Shown here: positions 12,857-25,050 of the stretch, in pieces
Layout of the letters: every line of letters begins with the position of its first letter
How positions within the stretch are numbered: position 1 is the stretch's first letter
Assembly: GCA_963969595.1 (NCBI GenBank)
Contig: OZ018408.1
Location: forward strand, 14,753,823 to 14,817,822
Length of the DNA: 64,000 bases
Source of the DNA: Neckera pumila
Taxonomy: Eukaryota > Streptophyta > Bryopsida > Hypnales > Neckeraceae
Direction of reading: 5' to 3'
Translations under genes and position numbers: made by a program
The notes under the pieces: generated by a model
What the model was told of the DNA's origin: nothing
What the model saw: the letters and a program-made list of their open reading frames with translations, nothing else
Database searches by the model: none

Positions 12857-13900
12857 GGTTGCCAACTCACGTCTCTCTGGCATCAGATCTGCACGTGAAA
12901 ATATTCGCTGTGGCTTGCTGGAACCAAAGACAATTTTGGCGTCTGCAGAGCTCGGAGCCCCCTGTAAAGATCTGTTATCCAACTCTTGAAGCTGCCTGAC
13001 GTGTTGAGCTCTGATGTCGACCATCTGGACAGACCCTCCGCTCGATCTTAACCGGTCAAGTTCAGCAAGGAGTGGGGTCAATAACTTGTCAATTCTGAAT
13101 CACATTTTACTGGGTGAATACCCCTCAAGCTCAAGCGATGCCTCACTGATTTTTCTCCAGTGACCACAGGAGGAGCGGAACGGTAGTGTTACCTTTCCTA
13201 CCTCTGGACTGGCACATCATGTTGTCTGGGGAGACATTGGCGGTACTCTGGGCTCACATAAATTGTTTGTTTGGAGATCGGCACTTCCGGTGGCGACATT
13301 GGTCAGGTTGGTGGAGTAGGTCTAGAAGCTTTGAGTGCGATTCAGAGTACTCTTGCTTCTAGCATCGTCTTGGGCCTAAACCGCCACACAGCATCGATTG
13401 CGCACTTCCAAACAGCGGAAGGATCACTGTGGATCACTGGAGTTAGTAGGTCCGGTGCGATTTCCTGCAATTCCTGCGTTTCATAGTGAACCTGAGGTTT
13501 CTCTTACCTCTGCTCTGTATTTATAGTACTTCGTGCAACTTTTCATGTGATGATGGCCATCACTCATCACTGCAGGTTCTGGTGTCCGCTAAGGCTCTTC
13601 GTTTTCTCCTGCTACAATACCTCGTTTCTTTTTTCATTGAACATTTCATGAATAGTTCTTTTGTAGGGGAGTCAAAAGTGCACAACTTACAGCCGAAGTG
13701 TTGGCAATCTGCTCACGCTCGACTGGGAGTACAGGAAGGGCAAATTTTTAGGGGTCTTCCGAGACAATGAAGACTGCATGCCTGCCAATTTGTATTGTAG
13801 GAGCAGACTGAGCAGCTTGTCCTTCTGCAGTCCACCTGCACTGATTTGTCCTGATAGTAATAGTGCGTTTCTCTAATTTTCGAAAGCCACTATTTTGAGT
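12857..13900 (+). other. TRS120 3' UTR and downstream DNA
   Basis: GC content stays higher than in the surrounding intergenic DNA for about 900-1,000 bp after the TRS120 stop, then falls sharply near 13.9 kb. This suggests a long 3' UTR or an old transcribed flank. Short open frames here (for example near 13271-13486 and 13486-13770) resemble nothing I recognise. The exact polyadenylation site cannot be set. Confidence 0.4.
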
Positions 13901-15240
13901 TTGTGGAGGTTGGAATGTTATTGTATTTTACCAATTTCCAAAATAATTTTGTTGAAATTTTGTTGGGTCACTTATTTTCTAGGTGAAACTTTGGAAAAGA
14001 AAGTAGTTTTGGAATGATTGAAGATGGCAAATAAATATGGACTTCACACAAATCTCTGAAGTCCTACACTTGGGTGTGACCCCTTTCTAAAACCAATCCC
14101 TACATATTCTTGTCTAAAATGTACAACTTCTATTCATGAGAGCCTAGGGTTTCTTAGGTATATCTATTTTTAGCACTTCAAAAGAATTTAAAAATTCATA
14201 GTTTATTCATTTGGTGTCCAAAAAGTATTTAAAAAGAAAATCAAGAATCTCCTTTGGACTTCCAACAACATCAAGTAATCTAATACCAAGAACAATGTTC
14301 AATTGCTTATTCAAACACTATTAGGTGCAATTACCTGCAATTGTTTAATTGGATGCTTGTAGTTACCTTAATGAGTGTAGGTTCATATCATTGAGTGGTT
14401 GAGTTGCATAGTTGGAGAGTTCAAATGGTCTAGAATCTAGAGATCTAAAAAGTAAAAGTCATGTAGATCATATTGGATAAGAGTAATTTAAAATTGAAAT
14501 TTCACCATTGATCATAGTTGACAACTTTTAACAGGATGCAATTTATTTAGCAATAATATCTATTGAATTGAAGTTGCCAAGGCACTTGAAGAATACTTAA
14601 TTAATCTTGAAGTACAATAGTTTGAAATTTTGAAGCATTATCAAATTGACCTTAAACTATCGAGTGTGGAACATCTTCAACTAAAAACATGATGAAACAT
14701 TGTTGTAAAGCAGCAAAGTCTTTAGTGAACACTTTGGGGTCTTTTTGAAGACGATTAAAATATGCACCTACATGATACTTGAAGAATTTGACTTTAAAAA
14801 TTCAAAAGAGATTTTAAAATTTTGCAAAACACATACTGCTTGTATTCTTGTACACAAGAGTCTAGTTTTTGGTTTATTATATAATGTCAACAGTCCCTTT
14901 CATTTAGAGTTTCAAATAGACCGGCGTCCTTTTAAGGCAACAGCACCCATAATCGTCAAATTAAGGTTTTTGAACATCATTATTATTAATAAACATTCAA
15001 CAAATTATGAGATCCTATTAGCAAGAGGAAGATAATGTCTTTGCACTTTCAAATGTATTATTTGGATATTGTGAGAATAAGTTGTGAATTTTTAAAGAAC
15101 CAAGTGCAAATGCACCTAATACCAACACTAGGATCAAATGTTCAAATGTAGTACATCATTGGAATCAAATCTATTCACTTCCATAGATTTTCTAAGATTT
15201 TAGAGGTGATGGTTATGGATACAATGATGGTTATGGATGT
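13901..15240. other. AT-rich intergenic DNA, no gene seen
   Basis: No exon-like frame, repeat boundary or RNA gene was recognised. Confidence 0.5.
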
Positions 15241-15530
15241 GGCTACTGTATATCCTGTTTGGCCACAAAACTAATGTTTTCCAGAAATGCAGGCTGTGTG
15301 GAAGGATGTTGTGGAAGGACATGAGGATATTTGACAGTGGACAGTGGGCCTATTAAGCGACGTCTTGCGTTTTGCAATAAGTCGCTGTAAGTTAATTTTG
15401 GTACTCTTGGAGTTCGCTTGGCCTTCGTGAAGGACTTCCGGACCACTTCCGAAGTGCTGCCATGGATCTAGCCAGAGATTCAAGTCCTCCAACCATGAAT
15501 CACAAATTCTCAATCAACAAAAACAGTTTT
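15241..15530 (-). other. GC-richer segment, possible gene relic
   Basis: Base composition rises to genic levels for about 300 bp. Two overlapping minus-strand frames of 67 and 80 codons run through it, but neither resembles a family I know and no splice structure is convincing. A degraded gene fragment or an unrecognised repeat are both possible. Confidence 0.25.
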
Positions 15531-15788
15531 GAGGCCTTATTAACTTATGTTAAGTGAGTCCATTGCAGGCAAAATTATATTAGTGGTCAACATTTTAGAA
15601 CTTCAATGTGCACCACTGATATGATATTCCCCGATTGCAAGAGTGCTTTTGATTTTGAGTCACCCGTCTCGCTAGCCGCGTTCCTGATTTATTTGGTTGT
15701 GCCAGGCCGATGATGAGCCAAGTTCGCTTCGTATTGTTATTTGCAATGGATTTTCTTTCGTTGATTTGTGTATGAAAACAAACCAAAG

Positions 15789-15995
15789 ACGTAAACCACT
15801 CGCGGGACTTCTCCCGTTCATTTTGCGGGGAAGTTTCTTCGTTGAAATGCCCAATTACGTGAGCAAACAAACCCGCGTAATCGGGGATTACGGATTTTTC
15901 ATCCGGCTCCAATTTATCATTTGGGTTTTCATTGAATTTTGCTTGTGCTTTACGTTGGGCAATACCCTTATCGTCGGGCATTGCCCTATACAAAA
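15789..15995 (-). repeat. Repeated gene-fragment-like segment, copy 1
   Basis: This about 205-bp stretch is homologous to 24114-24396. Shared blocks read on the + strand are GTAAACCACTC, TCCCGTTCATTTTG, TACGGATTTTTCATCCGG and GGGCATTGCCCTATAC. On the minus strand copy 1 stays open as part of a 197-codon frame (15595-16188) with a charged stretch starting MPDDKGIAQRKAQAKF. Copy 2 is frameshifted and has stops. This could be a captured gene fragment or a non-coding repeat; I do not recognise the peptide. Confidence 0.4.
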
Positions 15996-16216
15996 CCATT
16001 TTGGAGATGGGACCAGTGGGTTCAGTTCGCCAGAGACTGAACTGCATGCCAGAGCTCCGAGGAGAGGACTCAAGAGGAGAGAGACGCCTACTACGGCAGC
16101 AGGGCACTTTTCCTGGGACTTGGAACGCACTGCGCCAAGGCACTGCCTGAGTGTGTGTTGCGAAAGGAATGAAGGAATCGTTTCTCAATTATTGAGCTTC
16201 AGTCCAATCCAAGGGA

Positions 16217-16261
16217 TGGCTGAGTGGGTTGGTTCCCCAGATATCTGGCCTTGATTCAAGG
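16217..16261 (+). other. tRNA-promoter-like (SINE head candidate) sequence
   Basis: TGGCTGAGTGGG (16217-16228) fits the pol III A-box consensus TRGCNNAGYNGG. About 35 bp downstream TGATTCAAGG (16252-16261) is a weak B-box-like match. No complete tRNA cloverleaf can be drawn. A similar pair occurs at 31629-31675. Either a decayed tRNA-derived SINE head or chance. Confidence 0.25.
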
Positions 16262-16445
16262 GCTACGCATGATCCAGGACTGCTGTCAGTCAGTGGAAAA
16301 GAAGGAGGGAGGGAGGGAGGGAATTCACTATTTGATTTTTTGATTCCTTCAATATTTTATTTTTCTTCTCAAATTAGCAAAATTGCTACCCCCGTGAGTA
16401 GCTTAGGCTTGTGACACCTTCTTCTCCCCCATTCTCGGTAGCCAC

Positions 16446-16510
16446 TTCACATTAGGGGTAGTCACTGCTTCTTCACATTAGGGGTAGTCACTGCTTCTTC
16501 ACATTAGTCT
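16446..16510 (+). repeat. 26-bp tandem repeat, 2.5 units
   Basis: A 26-bp unit beginning TTCACATTAGGGGTAGTC repeats at 16446, 16472 and, partially, 16498. The first two units are identical. The last partial unit runs into the hairpin at 16506-16592. Confidence 0.8.
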
Positions 16511-16592
16511 CAACCTTCACGGAATGGGGACGTAGCGCTTATGCATTGGCTCCCTTGGCTTGCGCGGTGCCCATTCCGTGAATGTTGAGACT
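16506..16592. repeat. Short inverted repeat / foldback (23-bp arms)
   Basis: AGTCTCAACCTTCACGGAAT begins the left arm (16506-16528). The right arm (16570-16592) is its reverse complement with one mismatch in 23 bp, separated by a 41-bp loop. It could be a tiny MITE or a hairpin RNA source. It lies in a 1-kb zone with other diverged internal repeats, such as the 'ACCTTC...GAGAAGGTGT' units near 16785-16875 and 17355-17450. Confidence 0.75.
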
Positions 16593-18268
16593 AGCCATTC
16601 TTCTCCTCCGCAGGACAAGAATGGGCGTGGAGAAGTTTACGCGATGGATTTTTTAATCTTGTTTTTCTGAATTTCATCCCTCCGCTGCAGATTTCACCGT
16701 CGTTGCCGCTATTGAGAAGTGACACAGCAGGTAAATGCCACGGTCTATTCTCTAGTCTCATTCTCCACAGCATGCAAGAAGGGATGTCACACCTTCATAG
16801 AGAATGGGCTCTCATTGGTTCCACTTTCCTCTCCACATCTTCTCAACCTTCATGGAAGCGAGAAGGTGTAACTATCCCTAATTAACGGAAGTGGCAATTG
16901 GTGGTGTGTGTGAAGCAAGCTCTCTCATAGGCCATTGTTCTCTTGTTCCTACTGGTGAGCCCTTCATATTGCCTATCAAATGCCTCTTTCTACGTCATGC
17001 ACTGGATGAAAAGTCTGCAAAGCCGGCATGCTGCTGGTTGTGGTTTCTTATTGGGAGAGCTTCTTTGAGAAGAGAAGAAGCTGCAAGTGGAGAGTTTGTC
17101 ATTTCTCCCTTGCCTCTCAGGCATTCACCTGCCCCTTACTAGTGTGCCTCTGCCACCAATGTGAAGCAAGCCTCCATCTTCAGAGAATGAGGACATGGCA
17201 CTCTCTCTCCTTGAATTACAAAGGATCTATTTTCTTAAAGATTGAAAAGTTTTTTCCTTCTCCTTTGGATTTGAAGAATGGATGTGAAGATTGAGAAACC
17301 GTGGAGAAGATTAGTAAGCCATGTCCATTATCATTCTTCACACGGTGAAAAGAGGTGTCATACCTTCTTCATGAAAAAAGGCTCCAATTGATTCCTCTTT
17401 TCACTCCATACCTTCTCATTCATCATAGACATTTCATTCTCGGAGAAGGTGTGAAAAGCCCTATTGGTAGAAGCTATCTTAATAAAGATTGTGTACACAT
17501 AATAGTAAAATTAGGTTGCTCCTTACTAATAGTTCCATATTTTATACCACATAAATACTTATTGTTTCTATATAAAGATGCAATAAATTTCACCAACCCA
17601 AAACCATGCGTGTGGTATAGATTGGTGTACAGATTTAAGGCATGGTTCAAAGACTCGTATATGCCTCCACGTGGATAAGCAATAAGTTATGAGGTATTTT
17701 TTTGGGTAAAGCAACCCAATTGTAATAGTAACCTATTTTCACTATTTTGTATAGTTACCTTACTAAAAAGGGAGTCAAGGTTATATAAACAAATTCGATT
17801 TTAGTATAGCTGCTTGTTTTTTATTACCATTTTTAATAGAATATTTTACACTCTCTGATGAACTTGTAGCAAATTGCAATATTAAAAAAAATGGCTAAGT
17901 TTTTTGCAAGTTTTCTACAAATATAGCATAAAAGCTAGTAAGTGTCAGAACATATTATCCAATAATTATAATGATATAATATGAATAATTTAATTAAATA
18001 ATTTTAATTATTTTACTTAAAATTAATCTAAAAACGTTAGTAATGACTAATAAAATCATATTATTATATTAATTATATATTAGATCTTATTCATAAAATT
18101 TTAGATTGTTAAAAGTTAGTAGTTGGAATGGTTGAGTTCGATATCGATTCATTTCTTTACTAATTTTGTAGTCACTTGCCCATACTGTATTAGCAGTACA
18201 TAATCCCTTATTATCAAATTCCCCTGCAGCGATCCCAAAAAACTAGCTAAATTTCCCTAAATTTCTGC
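16593..18268. other. Intergenic DNA with diverged internal repeats
   Basis: From 16.7 to 17.46 kb, related segments with 'CACACCTTC', 'GGCTC..ATTGRTTCC' and 'GAGAAGGTGT' recur at about 600-bp spacing. After 17.46 kb the DNA becomes strongly AT-rich. No credible gene. Confidence 0.45.
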
Positions 18269-18272
18269 TTAA

Positions 18273-19193
18273 CTCCTAAAGGACCAAGGCCTTTTTTTTG
18301 CCAAAAAACACTCAAAACTGTCATTTCTATAGCAAAGAGTAAAAAAATTTGAAAAATGTTTTTTTCCACATCTAATTGGAGGATCTTACACCTAACTAGT
18401 ATGAGAGTATGTGGAAAAAATTTCAAAATTTTGACCGCACAGATTGCAAGATATCTGCGTTTAAAGTGCAAAAAGCAAGTTTTTCAGCACATTGTGGAAC
18501 TAAATTTTTGACTTTGAACATTTTTAACTTTATTTTTTTGCACTACAAAGTTTTGAGCTTTTAATGTTTATACTGGAGAAATTTGAGTTGAGAATCTAGC
18601 CAAAAAAAAAAAGTTCAAGAAAACTTAATTTTCATTATTAAAAAAATTGTTAAGTAGAAGTAGGTACAAGATGGAAGGAAAATCTAAAATATTTATATAT
18701 TTTAGGTGAGATCAAAATGCACTAATCCCAATGGTGAGATTGTTCTAGCAAGTAAACTAAACCATGCAAAAAAAACAAATCTGAAAAATTTGAAAAATTG
18801 CATTCAGAAATGAATCCTACAAGTATTTTTTTCAAAAAGATGCTCTAACTGCCCAAAAAACAAGAATGTCCATAACTTTCTCATACAAAATCCAAATGAA
18901 ATGAATCAAATCTTTCTATATAGACAAAAATATAATCTATGAAAATAAAAAAACTTGAAAAAATAAAAATAAAAATTGCAAATTTTTTTTGCTGCCCGCC
19001 GTCCCTTGTTTTGAGCTTATTTGGTCATAACTTTTGATCCCGAGCACCAATTGTGAAAAAAATTATATTCCCATGAAGCTAATTAGCTTTTCTACTTCCA
19101 AAAAAGTTTAAAAAAATGAGAAAAAAATTTCAGCCCGTAGGTACCTGCCCAAAAACGCATTTGTCCCCCGAAGGGACAATGGTCCTTTAGGGG
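18273..19193 (+). mobile_element. TTAA-flanked piggyBac-like element, copy c
   Basis: This 921-bp copy starts CTCCTAAAGGACCA, ends TGGTCCTTTAGGGG and is bounded by TTAA at 18269-18272 and 19194-19197. The terminal inverted repeat is about 14 bp. A subterminal stem TTGTCCC...GGGACAA lies at 19161-19179. It is non-coding and of the same sub-type as 5347, 49631 and the window-end copy. It is among the best preserved examples and useful for defining the family. Confidence 0.75.
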
Positions 19194-19197
19194 TTAA

Positions 19198-20221
19198 TTT
19201 TTTCATGGCTCAGTGTAAATTCAAAAAAAAACTTCCAAAAATGAACATTTGGCTAAACATTCTGAACCCGTTCTGAGATTGCTACTCTTTTGTGATTCTA
19301 AAGATTTTAAAGTGCAATTTCATGTTCAAAATTTAGGCCTCCCTTCCATGTATCATCTCCATGGTCAAACACAAAAAAGACATTCAAAAGCATTCATTTA
19401 ATTTTTGCACATAAAAGTGAACTTCTATGCTTTGTCGGAACTGGAAACAAATTTTTTAATTTTCCATAGTTAGAATTACCTTTTCCAGTTTTATGATGCT
19501 TTAACTTCTAAATGTCTAATTAACCATTTCATGGTTGGTACCCAACTTCAAGGGTTTTACTAAAAAACCCAAAATATTATCTCTAAAATTTCATATATAT
19601 CTCATGAAATTTGTCAAGTTATCTTACCATACCTAATTTGGATTAAAACTCCACTTTGGGTGATTCTTTTAAGTCAAATACTACAAAATGTTTACAACAA
19701 GTTTTTCATGAAAAAAACCTAGCCAATCAAAGGCCATGTCAAGAAAAAATTTAATGTTTTTGCAAGGGGGTAAGGGGATTGATTGGTTGGAGCATGTTTG
19801 AATGGGCATAGTCAAGTGAAATTTTTATTTTTCCAATGTACCTCACTTGATTGCATGACTCTCAAAACAATCTTTCATTGCTTCCATCCTTGTGAAAATT
19901 GGCATGCGTGTTTTTAACTATTCATGATTGTATTTGGCCAAAAATAAAAAACAAAAACTCTTCTTTTGTAAAAATTTGAGATTTGATACAAGCCTCCCAA
20001 GTCATTTCAAAAAGCTTAACTTTGATTGAAGAAATCTCAAAATTCTTATACTGAAAGTCTTAAAAAATTGGTTGGTAGACTAATTTGATAGGAATGAACA
20101 AGATACTATCAACGTTTTTTGTTTTTCTTGAAGAATAGTAATCCACTTGTTGAAAGTATGTCAATGAGTTAAAATTGGAGGAATGTCACTATATTAGCTG
20201 TTTTTTTGTCAGAGTTGGTGA
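19198..20221. other. AT-rich intergenic DNA, no gene seen
   Basis: No exon-like reading frames or recognisable elements. Confidence 0.5.
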
Positions 20222-20540
20222 CATTAGATGATATTTGGGGGTCTTGGAGGGCCGTTTCAGGCTTGTTCCCTGATCCGCCCAAATCCAGTGAATGCCGATA
20301 CAAGTGTGTCAGAATTTTTTTTTTTCAAAAAAAAAAGAAAAAAAGAAAAAAAGAAAAATTTACCAAAATATCATTTTAAGCAATTTTTTATTTTTTATTT
20401 TATTTTATTTTTTCAAAAAGTGACGTGGCAGTCGCTCGACCACGTTAGCCAGCTGCTACTGTTGCGTTTCCAGACTGCGGGAACGCAGCAGACAGCAGGG
20501 GAACTCACAGCCTTCTAAGACCCCCGAATCTCATGTAATG
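20222..20540. mobile_element. Small TIR element (internal GACGTGGCA family), copy 2
   Basis: This 319-bp segment is homologous to 4159-4443. It begins CATTAGATGATATTTGGGGG; the reverse complement of its right end reads CATTACATGAGATTCGGGGG. The middle is an A/T-rich tract followed by GTGACGTGGCAGTCGCTCGAC. The 96-codon open frame across its left half is a by-product of the A-rich tract. Confidence 0.65.
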
Positions 20541-23206
20541 AATGTCACCAAAAAAAGAAACACTATACCCTATGGTTAGATTTACAAAAAATGATTGTCA
20601 GAAAATTACACTTTCATTTATGAACCAGCACTTTCAAGGTAATTTTGGAGGGAAGAGCCCTTGGCCATTTACGTTTTAGCTTTTGTGTGAGTGGGAAGAA
20701 AATACATTTTAGGGAGAGCTTTGCCTTGTTGTTGAACTAATAACAATCAAAGAGTTCAATATTAAAATTAGTTTTTTCAAAAGTCGGCAACTTGACTCCA
20801 TTGCTTTTTGCAAGTCTTGCCCAAAAAATTTGACTAACAATCAATTTTGATTCTCTTCTTACAAATAGTGTATACTTTGGTGTAGAATTCAATATTTTCC
20901 TCTTTTAAGATAGGCTTAGGCAATTCTAGGTGTATAGAAGTGCACCCTAAGTGTGATTAATTGGTAATATAATTTTTTTAGTAAAGAGCCTAAGTTTGAT
21001 GGAGTTCTCTTTGAATAAGACTTGACTAGATTCGGTAATTGAACTTGACTTGTGATAACTGGTCACCATTATTTTTTTGCTTGTTGCACTCAATATTAAA
21101 ATGTGCAATTTTTCCCAAATTGGATTTTACAACATACTACTTAAAAGATGTTGTCAAGAACTTTCCAAAAAATACATTGTACATCCAAATTGGATCATTT
21201 GTTGTAGAATTCTATTCAAGAACTAACAACATTACATTTTGAAAATCACGACAATTGAGATTAATTTAATAAAAAGTTATCCTATTGTGGCAACGGCACA
21301 AGGCATACGAGTTAGAGGTTAAAGCATGGCATGCAAAAGTAAATAGTGAATAGTGCTTTGACTTTGTAGCCTATATGAGCTGCTTGATAAGCCATATTTA
21401 CTATTGAAGTGGATTTCGAAGGTTGAAACATTCTGAAAATATACAAAAAATATTTTTTGTCAATGATTTCTTTAAAAGCAAGTCCAAAGAGCTTTAAAAA
21501 GTTAATCCAAATTAGGTTTTAAAATATAGGTAAAAAATCCATGCTAACTTAATGTATAGAAGATAGATGATCCAATTGACCAATTTTTAGTCGCTGCCCC
21601 TGTTTTTTGAGCTTCCCATTCTCAGATTTTGAGTTTTTTGAAAATAAAATTTATTTATAGAAAATAGACTGCAATACAAATCCAATGGCGGTGGTTTCAT
21701 CAAATTCCAAGTTAAACTCCAAGTTTAACTTGTAGAGTTAAACTTGTGGAATTTTTCAAAGTTAAATGGTGTAGTGTAGTTTTCCAGCTTGTTTTGTTAT
21801 ATTTGGTTTGGACATGGACTAAAAAGTCAGCCAACGAATGTGCTTTTTGCTCACTTGATAAAGGGCAGATCCACCTCAAAAAGGGCAGATCCAAGGAGTT
21901 CAAGGAGAAGACAAGTGTCCCATTTTTCTTTCTCTTGCAAACACTGCTCAAATTTTAGTGACCACTCATGGTGCATTGCAAGCTTGACCGTGAATTGTAT
22001 AATTCTTGGAATGTTATGAAATTTTACATGTACATTTTTCATCCCTCTTATCTTTCACTAAGCACAAAAAGACATCATTTCAAAATATTCTCACAAAGAT
22101 ACGCTCCTTCAAAGTGCGATGCCCAGTATTTTCATTGACCCCAAAAAAACTTCAAAATTAAACATCTCATAAACTGTGAGATCAAATAATCTGAAATTTT
22201 TTGAGGTTCTCAATTTCAATGTTAACTTCAAGATCCTATAGTTATATTCTATCCAATCTCAAGAAAGAGCAAACAAAAAAATTCTCAAGTAGTTGGCAAC
22301 TTTGGCCCATTTTGAAAGAACACCCCCCTTGGGTCATTAGGGAATAACCTCACAAACTTTGGGCAAGCAACAAGATCCATTCCTAGCTTCAAGTGAATGT
22401 TGACTACGATTACATGTTAATATTTTGGGACCTTCGCCGAGTTAGCTGGCTGGCACCAGGAAGTCTGCTTGAGAATAAACAATAACTTACCGGTAAGGTA
22501 ACTGACCTTAAATTGCACAATTAAACAATTCAGCACAATTCAGCATGGTTTTCACAATTATATTGAAAAAAAATTTTGTGGAGTCCTGTTGGTAGTCAAA
22601 AGGGGATTCTAGATTCTCTTAGAATGCATTTTTGGAATACAATATGAATAAACTATAAATTTCCAAAGTGCTGAGAACAGGTGTATCCAAAAGTGACCCT
22701 ACAATCATATGAATGGTGGGAGTACATTTTAGGCAAAAATATCCACTATACAATTTTAGGAAGCGTGCGATTTTAGGTGTAAGGTAGGAGGTTCACTGGC
22801 TCCAAAATGGAGCATCTAAGGGCTGGTCCGCCTTTTTCATGTATTTCTTTCAACTAAAATATTTTTAACTCATTTTTCAGACAAAGAGAAATTGATGAGG
22901 AATTTAACCCAAGTGGTTTTGTATTTTTTCGAGCATTTTTGAATTACTTATGAATTTTCAAACAAGTTGGATCGTAGGTCTCTATTTGTGAGCCTAGGTC
23001 TTTCATGATCGGTTATTGGTTCACTTGCAATTTTAAATAAAAATGGGGAAAGCAAAGAGAATGATTGGCTCTTACAATTAATAATGTTTTTTTTCCTTGA
23101 TTCATTCAATGACTATATTGGTCAATTTCAGAACCAACTCATGTCCATTTCACAGCCATTTATAGGGTCCATTCTGAATGCCCGCTCTGTTTTACAGCCT
23201 CCTACC
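20541..23206. other. AT-rich intergenic DNA, no gene seen
   Basis: Only short AT-rich frames. A small inverted repeat built on CCAAGTTAAACTC lies at 21705-21751. Nothing else was recognised. Confidence 0.5.
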
Positions 23207-23209
23207 TTA

Positions 23210-23348
23210 GGGCCTCTTCACACTATGAATGTCCAAGTCAAGAGTCTGTCGTTTCCACCAATCATATTGCAGGGTCCGTCGGTTCCACCAATCATATTGC
23301 AGAGTCCCACGGCCTCTCGACTTGGACGGCTATAGTGTGAAGAGGCCC
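23210..23348. mobile_element. Tourist-like (PIF/Harbinger-type) MITE
   Basis: This 139-bp element starts GGGCCTCTTCACACTAT and ends with the reverse complement ATAGTGTGAAGAGGCCC; the inverted similarity continues inward through GTCCAAGTC. It is flanked by the 3-bp direct repeat TTA (23207-23209 and 23349-23351). GG-rich termini with a TTA/TAA target duplication are the standard features of Tourist MITEs. Inside, a roughly 30-bp unit containing TTCCACCAATCATATTGCAG is present twice in tandem. Confidence 0.8.
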
Positions 23349-24113
23349 TTAGTTACCTTAGTCAAACGGCTCTGGACTCTCACTGGTACATTGCGACTTG
23401 CGAACCTAGGCAGGGAATAGGAGATTAGGAGCACTGTACTGTACTATATTACGGAGTATTAATTTTGTCATAGTTTGGTCTGAACATTTCGTCTAGAATC
23501 CATGGTACTGCACTGTACTGTTACAAAGGTCGATTGGCAGCAGTAATTTTCAACTAGAATTGAAGCCCTGAAGTCAGTTCCGTCAGTGGCTCCTCTGCCA
23601 ACTGAAGGAGGTGAGTCAGGTGGCACCAATTTTTTGAAATTGTCAGCAAAATTGAATAAAAAAGATACTCCGAACGGTTAGTGAGAGCGGTCTACGTTAC
23701 CGTAATTGGGTTCGAAACGGAACTGAATGCTCAACTTAGAGCAACAGGGAGGGGCATTACCGCATTACCTGCCCACTTTCTCAAAGAACAAGTCTTGTCA
23801 AATAATGCAACTTTTGGGGCACACATGCAAAAGATGGGGTCTCCGAAAGAGCGCCTTCAAGTATGCTTGCTCTGGCCCTACGACATTCGAGAAACATAAC
23901 CGGTTGTTGAGTTTTCAACACTCACGTGGCACCGTCCCATTGGCAACCCATCACCATTGCCATTACAAGTTGTAACTCATAACCTTCTCTCCTTTCAACT
24001 TGCTTCCTACATCCTTGGATCATGAAGATCAAAGGTTGTGATTGAAAAGTGAACAACCGGTTATGTCCGATAACCTACTCGTCGCTACCGCGGCTCGTCG
24101 GTTATCTAATACG

Positions 24114-24396
24114 TAAACCACTCCCATGATTCCTCCCGTTCATTTTGTGGGGTGGTTCTCAATCGCAATCCACGATTACTTGGATAAATCTGCGTAATCA
24201 AGCATTACGGGTTTTTCATTCGGTTCCAACTCTCATCCTCAATTTCTCATCCTTTCTTGCTCGTGATTTACGTCGGGCAATGCCTTCGTCGTTGGGGATT
24301 GCGGGAAAAAAAGTGCCTCCTCGTCGGGCTCCGCCCCCTTTGTCAGCATTTTTTCCCCGCAATCCCCTCCTCCTCGGACATTGCCCTATACCAAAT
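24114..24396 (-). repeat. Repeated gene-fragment-like segment, copy 2
   Basis: Homologous to 15789-15995 but longer, because about 75 bp of extra sequence lies inside it with its own inverted repeat (GGGGATTGCGGG near 24295 and CCCGCAATCCCC near 24355). The minus-strand frame aligned to copy 1 has stops and a frameshift here, so it is not a functional protein in this copy. Confidence 0.4.
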
Positions 24397-24764
24397 GATG
24401 TAGGAACTGATGAATCGCACCTTCCGTCTTTCATATCGAAGTAAGTGAAGGGAATTGCACCTCGTCCTGAACCTGTTTGCAAAATCATTCCATCTCCTAA
24501 AATGTGATTCCTGTGAATGTGAGAGTGTAGGGTTGGTTTTGAGTACAACTGTTTTAATACCTTGAAATTTCTTGGTTTATTTACACATTGTCCCAAAAAT
24601 ATATGCAAAGAAAAATCTAGAAACCTCGTTTGATTCTCAACAAGGGCCAACAAAAATTTGCACAATTTAATAATGAGAACTAAACTAAGATACTTATTCA
24701 GACGATTTTGAGACTCATGTGGTTTTGATACAACTGATTGCATCCAAGAAAATCTATGTACAAT

Positions 24765-25050
24765 GAGGGGACAAAAGTGTCATTGCCCCAACTTCACAAA
24801 AACAAAACTCCATTTTTGGTGAATTTTTTAAGTCAATTTTCATGGTTTTACATAATATTTTATTGGAAACAATTAATGATGAATATTTTAAATTCATTTG
24901 CGGAGATATGTAGAGAATATCCATGTGCACATCTTACCTTCAACAAACATCTCCAAAAAAAATTCACAACTCTTTCTATAAAAAATTCAATGTTGGGGTG
25001 ACAATGTCCTAATTTTCAAAAATAGATATCTTTGATTGTAATTAGATTTT
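24765..25050. mobile_element. Partial copy of palindromic family P
   Basis: It contains the family-P arm blocks: an AAACTCCATTTTTGGTGAA block, a 'CATGGTTTTACATAATATTTTATTGG' type block, and 'GTGCACATCTTACCTTCAAC'. Only one arm is seen, so it is a solo arm or a truncated element. Confidence 0.5.
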
